DNA from: Planctomycetaceae bacterium TMED10
Lineage (GTDB): Bacteria; Planctomycetota; Planctomycetia; Pirellulales; UBA7805
Reading direction: 5' to 3'
DNA length: 14,612 nucleotides
Assembly (NCBI GenBank): GCA_002168195.1
Contig: NHBP01000023.1
Coordinates: 4,280 to 18,891, forward strand
Part shown: positions 1 through 7,323 of the stretch, one piece after another
Layout: every line of letters begins with the position of its first letter
How positions within the stretch are numbered: the stretch's first letter is position 1
Made by a program: the position numbers and the translations under genes
The notes under the pieces: generated by a model
Told to the model about the DNA's origin: nothing
What the model saw: the letters and a program-made list of their open reading frames with translations, nothing else
The model's database searches: none

Positions 1-441
1 TCCGGGCAGCGATTTTTGCAGTTCGGGTTGGCCTCCGACGCCTGGCTCCCCTCAAAGCAACGCAGTTTGCTAGGAGCACGGAGTGTGGCTTGCAGAATTT
101 ACTGAAAGCCGCGTGCTACAGCACACCGGGAATTCGATTCTTTAGAAAACAATGTGGCCCTCGTTACTTGTAACCATACTAATCTGTCGAGAAATGCCAC
201 GACGACCGCATTTAATTTTCGACCAAAATTGAAAACTCGTCGGACTCACCACTTTAATCTGCAAAGGCTTGGCGATCTTATCCTGCCGGACAGCGACCAT
301 CGCTTTCTCTATAAAAGTCCCAGCAGTGTGTTTGGGTGATCGCTACGAAGCGAGTGTTTGGAGTCGACGGGTCCAGACCGAAGCATTGATTTGTAAGCGT
401 AATTAGTTTCTGCACTTTAGCATGGGAAGCAGGCCGCACGG
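1..441. other. Upstream region with no supportable gene
   Basis: No convincing coding sequence was found on either strand. The longest frame entering from the left edge stays open to a TAA at 171-173 (about 56 codons, Arg/Ala-rich at first) and could be the tail of an upstream gene, but I recognise nothing in it. A second frame with a GTG at 154 runs to 339 and resembles no family. A short perfect hairpin lies at 340-353 (TCGCT, loop ACGA, AGCGA) with no T-run after it, so it is not a standard terminator. No -35/-10 pair stands out before the first gene, although a promoter for it would be expected here. Confidence 0.5.
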
Positions 442-1725
442 ATGATCGATACCGAAAGCTGCCATATCCTTGTCATTCCTTCTGAAGAATTTCAGCCTCC
501 CGAATCCCATCAGGCAGGCATTTTTCAACTCCATCAATGCCTGGCATTAAAAAATGCGGGATATCAAGTAGGCGTTATTTCCATCAAGCAGGAATTCTCT
601 CTTCCGATGCTGTTGAAGGAAATATTTTTCCGCCTCATCGGAAAGCCGGCCAGAGAAAAACTCGCGAAGTATCGACTATTTGATCTTCCCTGGCTGATTT
701 ATCAAAAATTATTTTGCCTCGAGCGTTTCATCTCTAAGGAAATCGTCGAAGGGATTCCCACGCTTCGTATCGCTGGATTCTATCGCGGTCGGCCGAATGA
801 ACGCACCGATTATAAAGGCTGGGTTCGTGCGGGGCAAAAAGCCTACCAAGCCTACGTAGACTTGCACGGAAAGCCGGATTTGATTCACGCACATAACAGT
901 AATCCCGCGGGTATTTTAGCGCAGCGATTATCAGGCAAATACAACATTCCTTTTGTACTCACCGAACACAGTTCGTTTTTTCATCGCCGGTTGATTCCCC
1001 CTTCCATAATGCCACAACTGCGCAAGGCATTCGAGCGAGCATCTGTCATCGGAGCGGTGAGTCCCCGCTTGGCAAACGATCTAGAATTGCATGTGGGCGT
1101 CGACACAAGTGCATTTCAGTGGATGCCAAATGTTATCGATCCACACTTTGCGAGCGCTGGGATCAAAACTAACAACAGGTCAAGTTCTGTTGTATTTTTA
1201 AGCATCGGTGATTTGATTCCTCTCAAAGCACATGCCGAATTGATCGAGGCTTTCAATCTATCGATGCGGGAGAAAGACGCTCAATTGATCATCGCCGGTT
1301 CGGGACCAATGAATGAATCTCTTCAACGGCAAATCGCAGATTTAGGTCTGGGGGAGCAGATCCGTATGGTGGGGCGCCTCGGGCGTGAAGCAGTGCGCAA
1401 CACGATCGATGCCTCTGATTGCGTGGTCCTGCCAAGCCACTACGAAACGTTCGGCGTAGTGTTGATTGAATCCTTGGCCCGCGGAAAGCCGGTCATCGCG
1501 TCTGACTGTGGGGGCCCCTCGTGTATCGTGACTCCAGAAAACGGTATTCTTTTTCCACCGAAAAACATTCCGGTACTTGCAAAAGCTCTGGAACAGATGT
1601 TTGTTTCTCACAAATCATATGATAGCGATGCAATCCATCGCGATGCCATGGAACGCTTCGGTCATAATCGACTTGTGGGCGATCTGACTTCTGCGTACTC
1701 TAAAGCCTCTCTATTACCGCACTAA
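442..1725 (+). CDS. Glycosyltransferase, GT4-type (GT-B fold)
   Basis: Predicted cytoplasmic or membrane-associated transferase that moves a sugar from an activated donor onto a growing lipid-linked glycan. The 427-residue length is normal for GT4. The N-terminal Rossmann domain starts at about residue 8 (HILVIPSEEF) and has a His-rich strand near residue 149 (HAHNSN) followed by FVLTEHSSFF, which is typical of the acceptor domain. The C-terminal domain carries GDLIPLKAH, IIAGSGPM and HYETFGVVLIES, with the E-X7-E pair at Glu335 and Glu343, then RGKPVIASDCGGP, the donor-binding part. The ATG at 442 has only weak upstream purines (GGAAGC further away). The stop lies inside a 12-bp tandem array (see repeat), and the amidotransferase begins 37 bp later, so the two are probably co-transcribed. 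Donor and linkage cannot be read from sequence. An amidinated sugar is a reasonable guess only because of the neighbour. Confidence 0.93.
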   Translation: MIDTESCHILVIPSEEFQPPESHQAGIFQLHQCLALKNAGYQVGVISIKQEFSLPMLLKEIFFRLIGKPAREKLAKYRLFDLPWLIYQKLFCLERFISKEIVEGIPTLRIAGFYRGRPNERTDYKGWVRAGQKAYQAYVDLHGKPDLIHAHNSNPAGILAQRLSGKYNIPFVLTEHSSFFHRRLIPPSIMPQLRKAFERASVIGAVSPRLANDLELHVGVDTSAFQWMPNVIDPHFASAGIKTNNRSSSVVFLSIGDLIPLKAHAELIEAFNLSMREKDAQLIIAGSGPMNESLQRQIADLGLGEQIRMVGRLGREAVRNTIDASDCVVLPSHYETFGVVLIESLARGKPVIASDCGGPSCIVTPENGILFPPKNIPVLAKALEQMFVSHKSYDSDAIHRDAMERFGHNRLVGDLTSAYSKASLLPH

Positions 1726-1748
1726 TTACCGCACTAATTACCGCACTA
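1713..1748 (+). repeat. Tandem 12-bp repeat, three perfect copies, over a stop codon
   Basis: ATTACCGCACTA occurs three times head to tail at 1713-1724, 1725-1736 and 1737-1748. The unit is a multiple of three, so the glycosyltransferase frame reads Leu-Pro-His then TAA. The TAA at 1723-1725 is formed across the junction of copies 1 and 2, and again at 1735-1737 across copies 2 and 3. The last copy is followed by CG, giving TAC instead of a stop. The array sits just before the amidotransferase start at 1763. It looks like slipped-strand duplication. A regulatory role is not shown. Confidence 0.95.
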
Positions 1749-1762
1749 CGGCTATATTTTGG

Positions 1763-2932
1763 ATGGCAATGAAATTGAGCAGCAAATATCCCCAACTAGA
1801 GTACCGTCAATGCACGAAATGCGTATTGGACACCAATGACGATCCAAGCATGACGTTTGATATGGACGGTGTCTGTAACTACTACCATCAATATCTTGAA
1901 ATGGCAGACAAGTATCTTCCCAACGCGACGCAACGCGATGCCCTACTGGAACAGAAAATTGATGCGATCAAAAAAGACGGAACAGGCAAAGATTACGATG
2001 CAGTGGTGGGCCTGAGCGGCGGCGTCGACAGCACGTATGTGGCACTCCTGGCCAAGCAGTTTGGCCTCCGTGTTCTTGGCGTTCATCTCGACAACGGCTG
2101 GAACTCGGAACTGGCAGTTAAAAACATTGAAAGTATTGTGACCAAACTTGACATCGATCTTTTTACGTATGTGATTGATTGGGAAGAGTTTCGTGATATC
2201 CAAATGGCTTTCTTGCGATCTTCGGTCGTTGATATTGAATTGGTCACTGACCACGCAATATTTGCAACGCTTTTCCAACAAGCAGGAAAGCATAATATCC
2301 GTCACATCTTGAATGGTACGAATGTTGTGACTGAAACAACTTTACCGCCACATTGGATCTGGCATAAGACCGATCATGTTCACATCAAGGACATCCATCA
2401 AAAATTCGGCCGTGTGCCTATGAAAACATATCCTTTGATGAACTGGAAGGTGAAGAGGTACTATCAACAGTGGAAAGGGATTCAGTCGTGGTCCATACTT
2501 AATTTCGTACCTTATAAAAAATCTGAAGTGAAGCAACGGATTATCGAAGAACTCCATTGGCGAGATTATGGTGGCAAGCACTACGAATCAATCTTTACGC
2601 GTTTTTATCAGGGGTACATCCTGCCAACAAAGTTCGGCATCGATAAGAGAAAAGCGCATCTTTCAGATCTCATTTTTTCCGGACAGATGTCACGTGAAGA
2701 CGCTCTTTGCGAATTACAAAAGCCCATTTGCGATGTCGATCAGATTGAACAGGATCGCGAGTTCGTCATTAAAAAGTTTGGCCTCAGTGAAGCTCAGTTC
2801 AATGACTTGATGTGCGAGTCCCCCCGACCTCACTCAGATTACGCAACGGAACTTGGATTTTTTGAGCAGTATTCTTTCCTAAGTTGCCTTCGAAGACCGC
2901 TGCGTGCGGTGAGGGATAGACTCGCCGCTTAA
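1763..2932 (+). CDS. wbpG: N-acetyl sugar amidotransferase, WbpG/PseA family
   Basis: ATP-dependent PP-loop enzyme. In the WbpG system it activates the 3-acetamido group of a UDP-diacetamido-uronic acid and lets ammonia from HisH/HisF replace the oxygen, giving an acetamidino group. The 389-residue protein opens with CTKCVLDTNDDPS and DGVCNYYHQY, the N-terminal cysteine module of this family. Cys17, Cys20 and Cys38 are present, but position 41, where a second CxxC would end, is Tyr. The PP-loop is VGLSGGVDST (Ser85-Gly-Gly-Val-Asp-Ser90). NGTNVVTETTLPP and IKDIHQKFG, then MKTYPLMNW, also fit the family. The start follows GGATGG with no clear SD, and a second Met lies at residue 3. It lies 37 bp after the glycosyltransferase and 309 bp before its presumed partners HisH and HisF. 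PseA, which acts on pseudaminic acid, is a homologous alternative, but the HisH/HisF pair and uronic-acid genes favour the WbpG role. Confidence 0.92.
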   Translation: MAMKLSSKYPQLEYRQCTKCVLDTNDDPSMTFDMDGVCNYYHQYLEMADKYLPNATQRDALLEQKIDAIKKDGTGKDYDAVVGLSGGVDSTYVALLAKQFGLRVLGVHLDNGWNSELAVKNIESIVTKLDIDLFTYVIDWEEFRDIQMAFLRSSVVDIELVTDHAIFATLFQQAGKHNIRHILNGTNVVTETTLPPHWIWHKTDHVHIKDIHQKFGRVPMKTYPLMNWKVKRYYQQWKGIQSWSILNFVPYKKSEVKQRIIEELHWRDYGGKHYESIFTRFYQGYILPTKFGIDKRKAHLSDLIFSGQMSREDALCELQKPICDVDQIEQDREFVIKKFGLSEAQFNDLMCESPRPHSDYATELGFFEQYSFLSCLRRPLRAVRDRLAA

Positions 2933-3241
2933 GAGATTTAGTCAGGGTCCAAGGTCTGCCTGCCAGCAGCCAACTTTGCCCCTGGCTAACCCCAACAAGT
3001 CACCTCCTTCGGACTCAGCAGAAATCGCTACGGGCTCAGCCGATCTTTCAGTGTTTTGACGTCCTAAGAGCAGTTGCCAGTGTTGATAGCACGGGGTGAT
3101 TGGATACGTTATTCGATTCTCTCTGAAATCGGTGTTTACCTAAATTCACGGGACCGATATTCTCCCCCTGCATCCTCGGTTCTCTGAAGCCGAAGCAAGG
3201 GTGCGATTGCTACAACGTGGCTTTGAGCAAGGAAGCTCGAG
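2933..3241. other. Intergenic gap splitting the amidotransferase from HisH/HisF
   Basis: This is the only gap above 300 bp between genes. It looks richer in GC than the flanking genes. No start/stop pair gives a recognisable protein; one frame from 2941 is open for about 52 codons but matches nothing I know. A 5-bp stem (AGCCA 2968-2972 / TGGCT 2983-2987) and a 6-bp stem (TCGGTT 3176-3181 / AGCCGA 3188-3193, one G-T pair) are visible, neither followed by a T-run. TTGACG at 3056-3061 and TTGATA at 3083-3088 are possible -35 boxes, but neither has a good -10 at 16-18 bp. A promoter for the hisH run is plausible here from position alone. Confidence 0.5.
3229..3234 (+). promoter_or_regulatory. 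Ribosome binding site of the HisH gene
   Basis: AAGGAA ends seven bases before the ATG at 3242 and is the clearest Shine-Dalgarno sequence in the window. It supports that start. It fits independent translation of hisH after the long gap, whereas most downstream genes have no such signal and may rely on coupling. Confidence 0.6.
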
Positions 3242-3859
3242 ATGATCACAATCATTAATTATGGCGCAGGCAACCTGGCATCTATCCAGAACATGTTGCG
3301 CTTTTTAAACGTAGATTGTGAAATTACCGGCGATCCTCAAACCATCAGTCGGGCCAAAAAACTAATCCTTCCTGGAGTTGGAGCGTTTGATCATGGAATG
3401 CAACGTCTCCATGAATTAAATCTTGTTGATGTCCTGAACCAAAAGGTCTTGGGCGAAAAAATACCCATTTTAGGCATCTGCCTTGGTGTCCAGTTGTTCA
3501 CAAAACGCAGCGACGAGGGCACTCTTCCCGGACTTGGTTGGATTGATGCAGAAACGGTTCATTTCAACCAATCATCGCTCGCTGAAAATGACCGGGTTCC
3601 GCATATGGGATGGCGTGATGTGGAGATTAATCACGCGAGTAAATTAGCGAAAGAGTTGCCTACCAATTCAAGATTCTACTTCGTGCACTCTTATCACTTG
3701 CGTTGCAACTCGCCAAAAGATGTTTTGTTCAGTGCACGCCACGGATATTCTTTTCCCTCCGGAGTGGAAAAAGAGAATATATATGGTGTCCAATTTCATC
3801 CCGAGAAAAGCCATCGATTCGGCAAAAAACTTCTCGCAAACTATGCCGCCCTTAATTGA
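3242..3859 (+). CDS. hisH: HisH-type glutamine amidotransferase (polysaccharide paralogue)
   Basis: Class I glutaminase that releases ammonia from glutamine and passes it through HisF. The protein begins with MITIINYGAGNLASIQNML, the standard HisH opening. The oxyanion region is ILPGVGAFDHGM near residue 42. The nucleophile elbow is GICLGVQL with Cys80, and YGVQFHPEKS supplies His186 and Glu188, so the catalytic triad is intact. At 205 residues it has normal length. It ends 12 bp before the HisF gene. In this setting, next to WbpG and sugar genes and with no other his genes, it is best read as a HisH2/WbuY-type enzyme that feeds ammonia to sugar amidination, not histidine synthesis. A strong ribosome binding site precedes the start. 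Confidence 0.93.
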   Translation: MITIINYGAGNLASIQNMLRFLNVDCEITGDPQTISRAKKLILPGVGAFDHGMQRLHELNLVDVLNQKVLGEKIPILGICLGVQLFTKRSDEGTLPGLGWIDAETVHFNQSSLAENDRVPHMGWRDVEINHASKLAKELPTNSRFYFVHSYHLRCNSPKDVLFSARHGYSFPSGVEKENIYGVQFHPEKSHRFGKKLLANYAALN

Positions 3860-3871
3860 CTTGATTCAACG

Positions 3872-4645
3872 ATGAAACGCATCCGAGTGATTCCGACTTT
3901 ACTATTACGAGATGGAGGCGTAGTTAAAACACGCCAATTCCGTAACTCCGTGTATGTCGGTGATCCGATTAATGCAGTCAAAATTTTCAATGAGAAGGAA
4001 GTAGACGAGTTAATCCTGCTGGATATTGATGCTTCCCGCAAAAAACATCCCCCTAATATAAGAATGATTGAACAAATTGCCTCTGAGTGCTTTATGCCCG
4101 TCGCCTACGGGGGAGGCATATCGGATATCAATCAAGTTCAAATGCTGTTCGCTGCTGGTATTGAAAAAGTGGTCGTCAACTCAGCGCTCAAATCGAATCC
4201 TGCGATGATTCGATCCGCATCCCAAACGTTCGGGTCCCAAAGCATTGTTGCATCACTCGATGCGAAACGCACATGGTTTGGAAAGTACAAGACTTACACC
4301 GCGTGCGGCAAAAAATGCACTGGGCTCAGCGCTGTAGAAACGGCTCAGATGGCTGTGGAACTCGGGGTTGGTGAAATTTATCTCAACTCTATAGATCAAG
4401 ATGGTACCCAAAACGGCTATGACATTTCATTGGTTCAGCAAGTTACTGAATCTGTTTCAGTTCCCGTGATCGCTGCGGGTGGAGCGCAATCAATAACAGA
4501 TTTTTTTTCCGCCGTTTCTGAAGGAAATGCGTCGGCGGTATCGGCTGGGAGCATGTTTGTTTTCCATGGCCCCCATCGTGCTGTGCTTATAAGTTACCCG
4601 AGTCAGAACCTCTTAGTGGAGCAACTCTATAAGAAGGTTGCCTAA
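3872..4645 (+). CDS. hisF: HisF-type (beta/alpha)8 protein, WbuZ-like ammonia channel partner
   Basis: This TIM barrel partners HisH. In histidine synthesis HisF makes imidazole glycerol phosphate; in LPS loci its relatives (WbuZ, HisF2) are thought to conduct ammonia to the sugar amidotransferase. The 257 residues cover the complete barrel: RVIPTLLLRDGGVVKT at the start, VDELILLDIDAS, MPVAYGGGI, VVVNSAL, ASLDAKR with Asp130, IYLNSIDQDGTQNGYD and VIAAGGA. Compared with the biosynthetic form (CLDVKDGRVVKG), catalytic Asp11 is replaced by Leu, while Lys19 and Asp130 remain. That argues against normal cyclase activity. An 8-T run at 4501-4508 lies inside the gene. The start has no clear SD, and only 2 bp separate the stop from the oxidoreductase ATG, indicating translational coupling. 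Confidence 0.93.
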   Translation: MKRIRVIPTLLLRDGGVVKTRQFRNSVYVGDPINAVKIFNEKEVDELILLDIDASRKKHPPNIRMIEQIASECFMPVAYGGGISDINQVQMLFAAGIEKVVVNSALKSNPAMIRSASQTFGSQSIVASLDAKRTWFGKYKTYTACGKKCTGLSAVETAQMAVELGVGEIYLNSIDQDGTQNGYDISLVQQVTESVSVPVIAAGGAQSITDFFSAVSEGNASAVSAGSMFVFHGPHRAVLISYPSQNLLVEQLYKKVA

Positions 4646-4647
4646 TC

Positions 4648-5727
4648 ATGTCTAAATCAAAAAAACGTCTGAAATTTGCAATTGTTGGTTGTGGGCGAAT
4701 CGCACAGCGGCATGCTGAACACATCCATCGCCTCGGGAATCTCGTCGCTGCTTGCGACATTGAGATTAATAAGGCCCACGTGTTGGCAGACAAATACGAT
4801 TCCACCCCATTTTCTGAATTAGAAGAGATGCTTGAGGCGACAGAAATTGACGTGGTCTCTGTTTGCAGCCCAAACGGATTACACGCGGAACATACAATTC
4901 GATCGCTGCGAGCAAATTGCCATGTGCTTTGCGAAAAACCTATGGCACTGTCAGCCAAGGACTGTGGTGCGATGATCCACGAAGCCGAACGTGCAAGCCG
5001 ACGACTTTTTGTTGTTAAGCAAAATCGCTTTAATCCTCCAGTTGCAGCAGTGAAACAACTGATTGACCAGGGGAAGCTCGGGAATATTTCAACCGTGCAA
5101 CTCAATTGCTTCTGGAATCGGAATGAAAATTATTACCGGAACTCCTGGAAGGGTACGCGCGATCTTGATGGTGGCTGTCTCTATACGCAGTTCAGCCATT
5201 TCATTGATTTACTTTACTGGATGATTGGAGATGTCGCATCTGCCCGTGCTTTTGTAGCAAATCACCAACACGAAGATTTTGTTGATTTTGAAGATTGCGG
5301 AGTTGTCGCTATCGAGTTTGCAAATGGGACTCTGGGAACAGTGCATTTCACCATCAACAGTCATTCCAAAAACATGGAGGGATCGATCACTATTTTTGGA
5401 GACAAGGGAACGATCAAAATTGGCGGGCAGTACCTGAACGAACTTGAATATCAAGATATTGCTGAGGGCAGTATTGACAATTTGCCACCAGGAAAACCTG
5501 CCAATCAATATGGCGAATACGTCGGTTCGATGTCGAACCACGATCGAGTCTACGAAAACGTTGTCGACGTGCTGACGAATGACGGCATTATTGCGACGCA
5601 TGGGTACGAGGGTTTAAAAACTGTTGAAATTATCGAAAAAATTTACACCGCAGCTTCCGAGCAATGGATCCCACAGTCACACACACCAGTATTAAAAATG
5701 TATCCTTCGGCACGAATGTCCGCGTAG
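4648..5727 (+). CDS. Gfo/Idh/MocA oxidoreductase, probable WbpB/WlbA-like sugar dehydrogenase
   Basis: NAD(P)-dependent enzyme. In the inferred pathway it oxidises C3 of UDP-GlcNAcA to the 3-keto sugar used by the aminotransferase. The 359 residues show an N-terminal Rossmann fold (FAIVGCGRIAQRH, Gly14-Cys-Gly16), VSVCSPNGLHAEH, and CEKPMAL with the family's catalytic Lys97. KQNRFNPPV and FWNRNENYY then lead to GTRDLDGGCLYTQFSHFIDLLYW, with His184 and Asp187 in the usual active-site segment. It differs clearly from classical Pseudomonas WbpB, so the assignment rests on family plus the adjacent acetyltransferase and aminotransferase. Its last 64 bases overlap the next gene in another frame. 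A run of seven A at 4659-4665 sits just after the start. Other Gfo/Idh sugar dehydrogenases remain possible. Confidence 0.88.
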   Translation: MSKSKKRLKFAIVGCGRIAQRHAEHIHRLGNLVAACDIEINKAHVLADKYDSTPFSELEEMLEATEIDVVSVCSPNGLHAEHTIRSLRANCHVLCEKPMALSAKDCGAMIHEAERASRRLFVVKQNRFNPPVAAVKQLIDQGKLGNISTVQLNCFWNRNENYYRNSWKGTRDLDGGCLYTQFSHFIDLLYWMIGDVASARAFVANHQHEDFVDFEDCGVVAIEFANGTLGTVHFTINSHSKNMEGSITIFGDKGTIKIGGQYLNELEYQDIAEGSIDNLPPGKPANQYGEYVGSMSNHDRVYENVVDVLTNDGIIATHGYEGLKTVEIIEKIYTAASEQWIPQSHTPVLKMYPSARMSA

Positions 5728-6128
5728 TCGAACCTTGCAATCTATACGATTGCAAAATCGGAGACGACTGTTTCATCGGCCCATTTGTGGAGATACAAAA
5801 AGGCGTATCGATCGGTGCGTCAAGCAAGATACAATCGCACGCGTTTATCTGTGAACTCGTAACCATTGGAGAGAGTTGTTTTATTTCACACGGAGTTATG
5901 TTTGTGAATGATCTCTTTCGAGACGGAGGACCTGCTCGGGGAGACAGCAGCAAATGGAGAGAGACATCGATTGGAAGAAACGTATCGATTGGTACAAACG
6001 CAACTGTGTTACCCGTCAACATTTGCGACCATGTTGTGATAGGTGCGGGTTCGGTTGTTACAAAAGACATTACAAAGCCGGGGGTTTATTGTGGCAATCC
6101 AGCCCGATTGCTTCGGAAGCTTTCGTAG
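5664..6128 (+). CDS. wbpD: Hexapeptide-repeat N-acetyltransferase, WbpD/WlbB-like
   Basis: Left-handed beta-helix acyltransferase, expected to act as a trimer and to transfer acetyl from acetyl-CoA to the 3-amino group of UDP-GlcNAc3NA. The 154 residues are built of imperfect hexapeptides: VRVVEPCNLYDCKIGDDCFIG, VSIGASSKIQ, VTIGESCFI, TSIGRNVSIG, VVIGAGSVVTKDI. KIQSHAFIC (His59) and ISHGVMFVND (His76) occupy the loop regions typical of this subfamily, and GNPARLL closes the CoA site. It is somewhat shorter than the roughly 190 residues of WbpD/WlbB. No later in-frame ATG precedes the helix, so the start inside the oxidoreductase gene is required. The SD is weak, so coupling to the upstream gene is likely. 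It is followed by the aminotransferase after about 32-47 bp. Confidence 0.88.
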   Translation: MDPTVTHTSIKNVSFGTNVRVVEPCNLYDCKIGDDCFIGPFVEIQKGVSIGASSKIQSHAFICELVTIGESCFISHGVMFVNDLFRDGGPARGDSSKWRETSIGRNVSIGTNATVLPVNICDHVVIGAGSVVTKDITKPGVYCGNPARLLRKLS

Positions 6129-6160
6129 AGATCAAGAAGACTTAAAATATCCAAGGCTAT

Positions 6161-7300
6161 TTGAAAAGCAAAACAATGCAATTTATCGATCTGCATCGTC
6201 AATATTTATCACTGAAAGATCAGTTGGATTCAACAATCGGTTCCGTTATTTCCAATTCCGCATTTATTGGAGGTAAACACGTCCAGGAGTTCGAGCACAA
6301 TTTTTCAAGCTTGCTCGGCGTGAAGCATTGCATTTCGTGCGGCAACGGAACCGATGCCCTTTATCTTGCTTTGAGAACAATGGGCATTCAACAAGATGAT
6401 GAAGTTATCACGACTGCCCATAGTTGGATCTCTACAAGCGAAACCATCACGCAAGCGGGAGGCAAGGTCGTTTTCTGTGATACCGAGGCCGATTATTTTT
6501 GCCTCGACCCGAATTCGATCGAGAAGCATATCACCGAGAATACGAAGGGGATTGTTGTCGTCCATCTCTATGGACAGCCAGCCGACATGAAGCGAATCAT
6601 GGAGATTGCCAATCGCCATAATCTCTGGGTGATTGAAGACTGCGCCCAAGCGCATCTCGCCGAATATGAGGGACAATACGTGGGTACATTTGGCGATATC
6701 GCCACATTCTCTTTTTATCCCGGCAAGAATTTAGGCGCGATGGGAGACGCTGGATGTCTCGTCACCAATCGTGGAGAATATGCCGACTATGCCCGACTTT
6801 TGGCAAGGCATGGTGGAAAAAATGCACACAAGATTGAGGGCATCAACAGTCGCATGGACGGCCTTCAAGCGGCAATCCTCAACGTGAAACTTACCCATCT
6901 CGGAGAGTGGACCAAACTACGTCGGCAACATGCCATGCACTACGATACGCTGCTTTCGGATACACCGCATCTCACCTGTCCTTCTGTGCGCAGGGGATGC
7001 CAGCACGCCTACCACCTGTATGTGGTACGTGTCACGGATCGAAAACGACTTAAAAAGCATTTGAGTGATCATGATATTCCAACTTTGATCAATTATCCCA
7101 AAGCACTTCCGTTTTATCCAGCGTATGCGCGTCTTGGTCATAGACCAGAAGATTTTCCCATTGCACATGGCCATGCAAAACAGATCTTATCACTCCCTCT
7201 TTATCCGGAATTACCTACCGAAGACCTCGTACGAGTCGCTGAAACCACAGCTGACTTCCAACGAACCAACTTTGGGCGACAAAACTCGGGCGCTGCATAA
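6161..7300 (+). CDS. wbpE: DegT/DnrJ/EryC1/StrS aminotransferase, WbpE/WlbC-like
   Basis: PLP-dependent sugar aminotransferase, predicted to place the 3-amino group using glutamate as donor. Counting from position 6161: FIGGKHVQEFEHNF, then the phosphate-binding SCGNGTDALYLAL, VVVHLYGQPADM, IEDCAQAH (Asp160, Gln163), and FSFYPGKNLGAMGDAG with the Schiff-base Lys189. LARHGG and GINSRMDGLQAAIL are also standard for the family. Length (379) is normal. The frame opens at a TTG at 6161, but the ATG at 6176 (MQFIDLHRQY) gives the usual family N-terminus and is the more likely start, making 374 residues. Together with the preceding two enzymes it completes the diacetamido-uronic acid steps. Other nucleotide-ketosugar aminotransferases look the same, so the substrate is inferred from context. 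Confidence 0.93.
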   Translation: MKSKTMQFIDLHRQYLSLKDQLDSTIGSVISNSAFIGGKHVQEFEHNFSSLLGVKHCISCGNGTDALYLALRTMGIQQDDEVITTAHSWISTSETITQAGGKVVFCDTEADYFCLDPNSIEKHITENTKGIVVVHLYGQPADMKRIMEIANRHNLWVIEDCAQAHLAEYEGQYVGTFGDIATFSFYPGKNLGAMGDAGCLVTNRGEYADYARLLARHGGKNAHKIEGINSRMDGLQAAILNVKLTHLGEWTKLRRQHAMHYDTLLSDTPHLTCPSVRRGCQHAYHLYVVRVTDRKRLKKHLSDHDIPTLINYPKALPFYPAYARLGHRPEDFPIAHGHAKQILSLPLYPELPTEDLVRVAETTADFQRTNFGRQNSGAA

Positions 7301-7323
7301 TCACGTAGAGCCTTAAAATTTAA

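Noticed and set aside
154..339. A 61-codon frame starting at GTG
   Set aside because: No SD, no recognisable domain, and composition unlike the genes nearby.
1713..1748. CRISPR or phage attachment site
   Set aside because: The repeats are 12 bp, directly adjacent without spacers, with no integrase or cas gene nearby.
3056..3112. Sigma-70 promoter before hisH
   Set aside because: TTGACG and TTGATA are present but no -10 box at proper spacing is convincing.
1..3241. Shared short words between the 1-441 region and the 2933-3241 gap (ATTCGATTCT, ATCGCTACG)
   Set aside because: They occur in a different order and are short enough to arise by chance, so I do not call a duplicated element.
3242..4645. 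Histidine biosynthesis operon
   Set aside because: HisH and HisF are present, but no other his genes are, HisF lacks Asp11, and the neighbours are sugar genes.
4587..5105. A 172-codon reverse-strand frame
   Set aside because: It lies antisense to the well-supported oxidoreductase and encodes no known motif.
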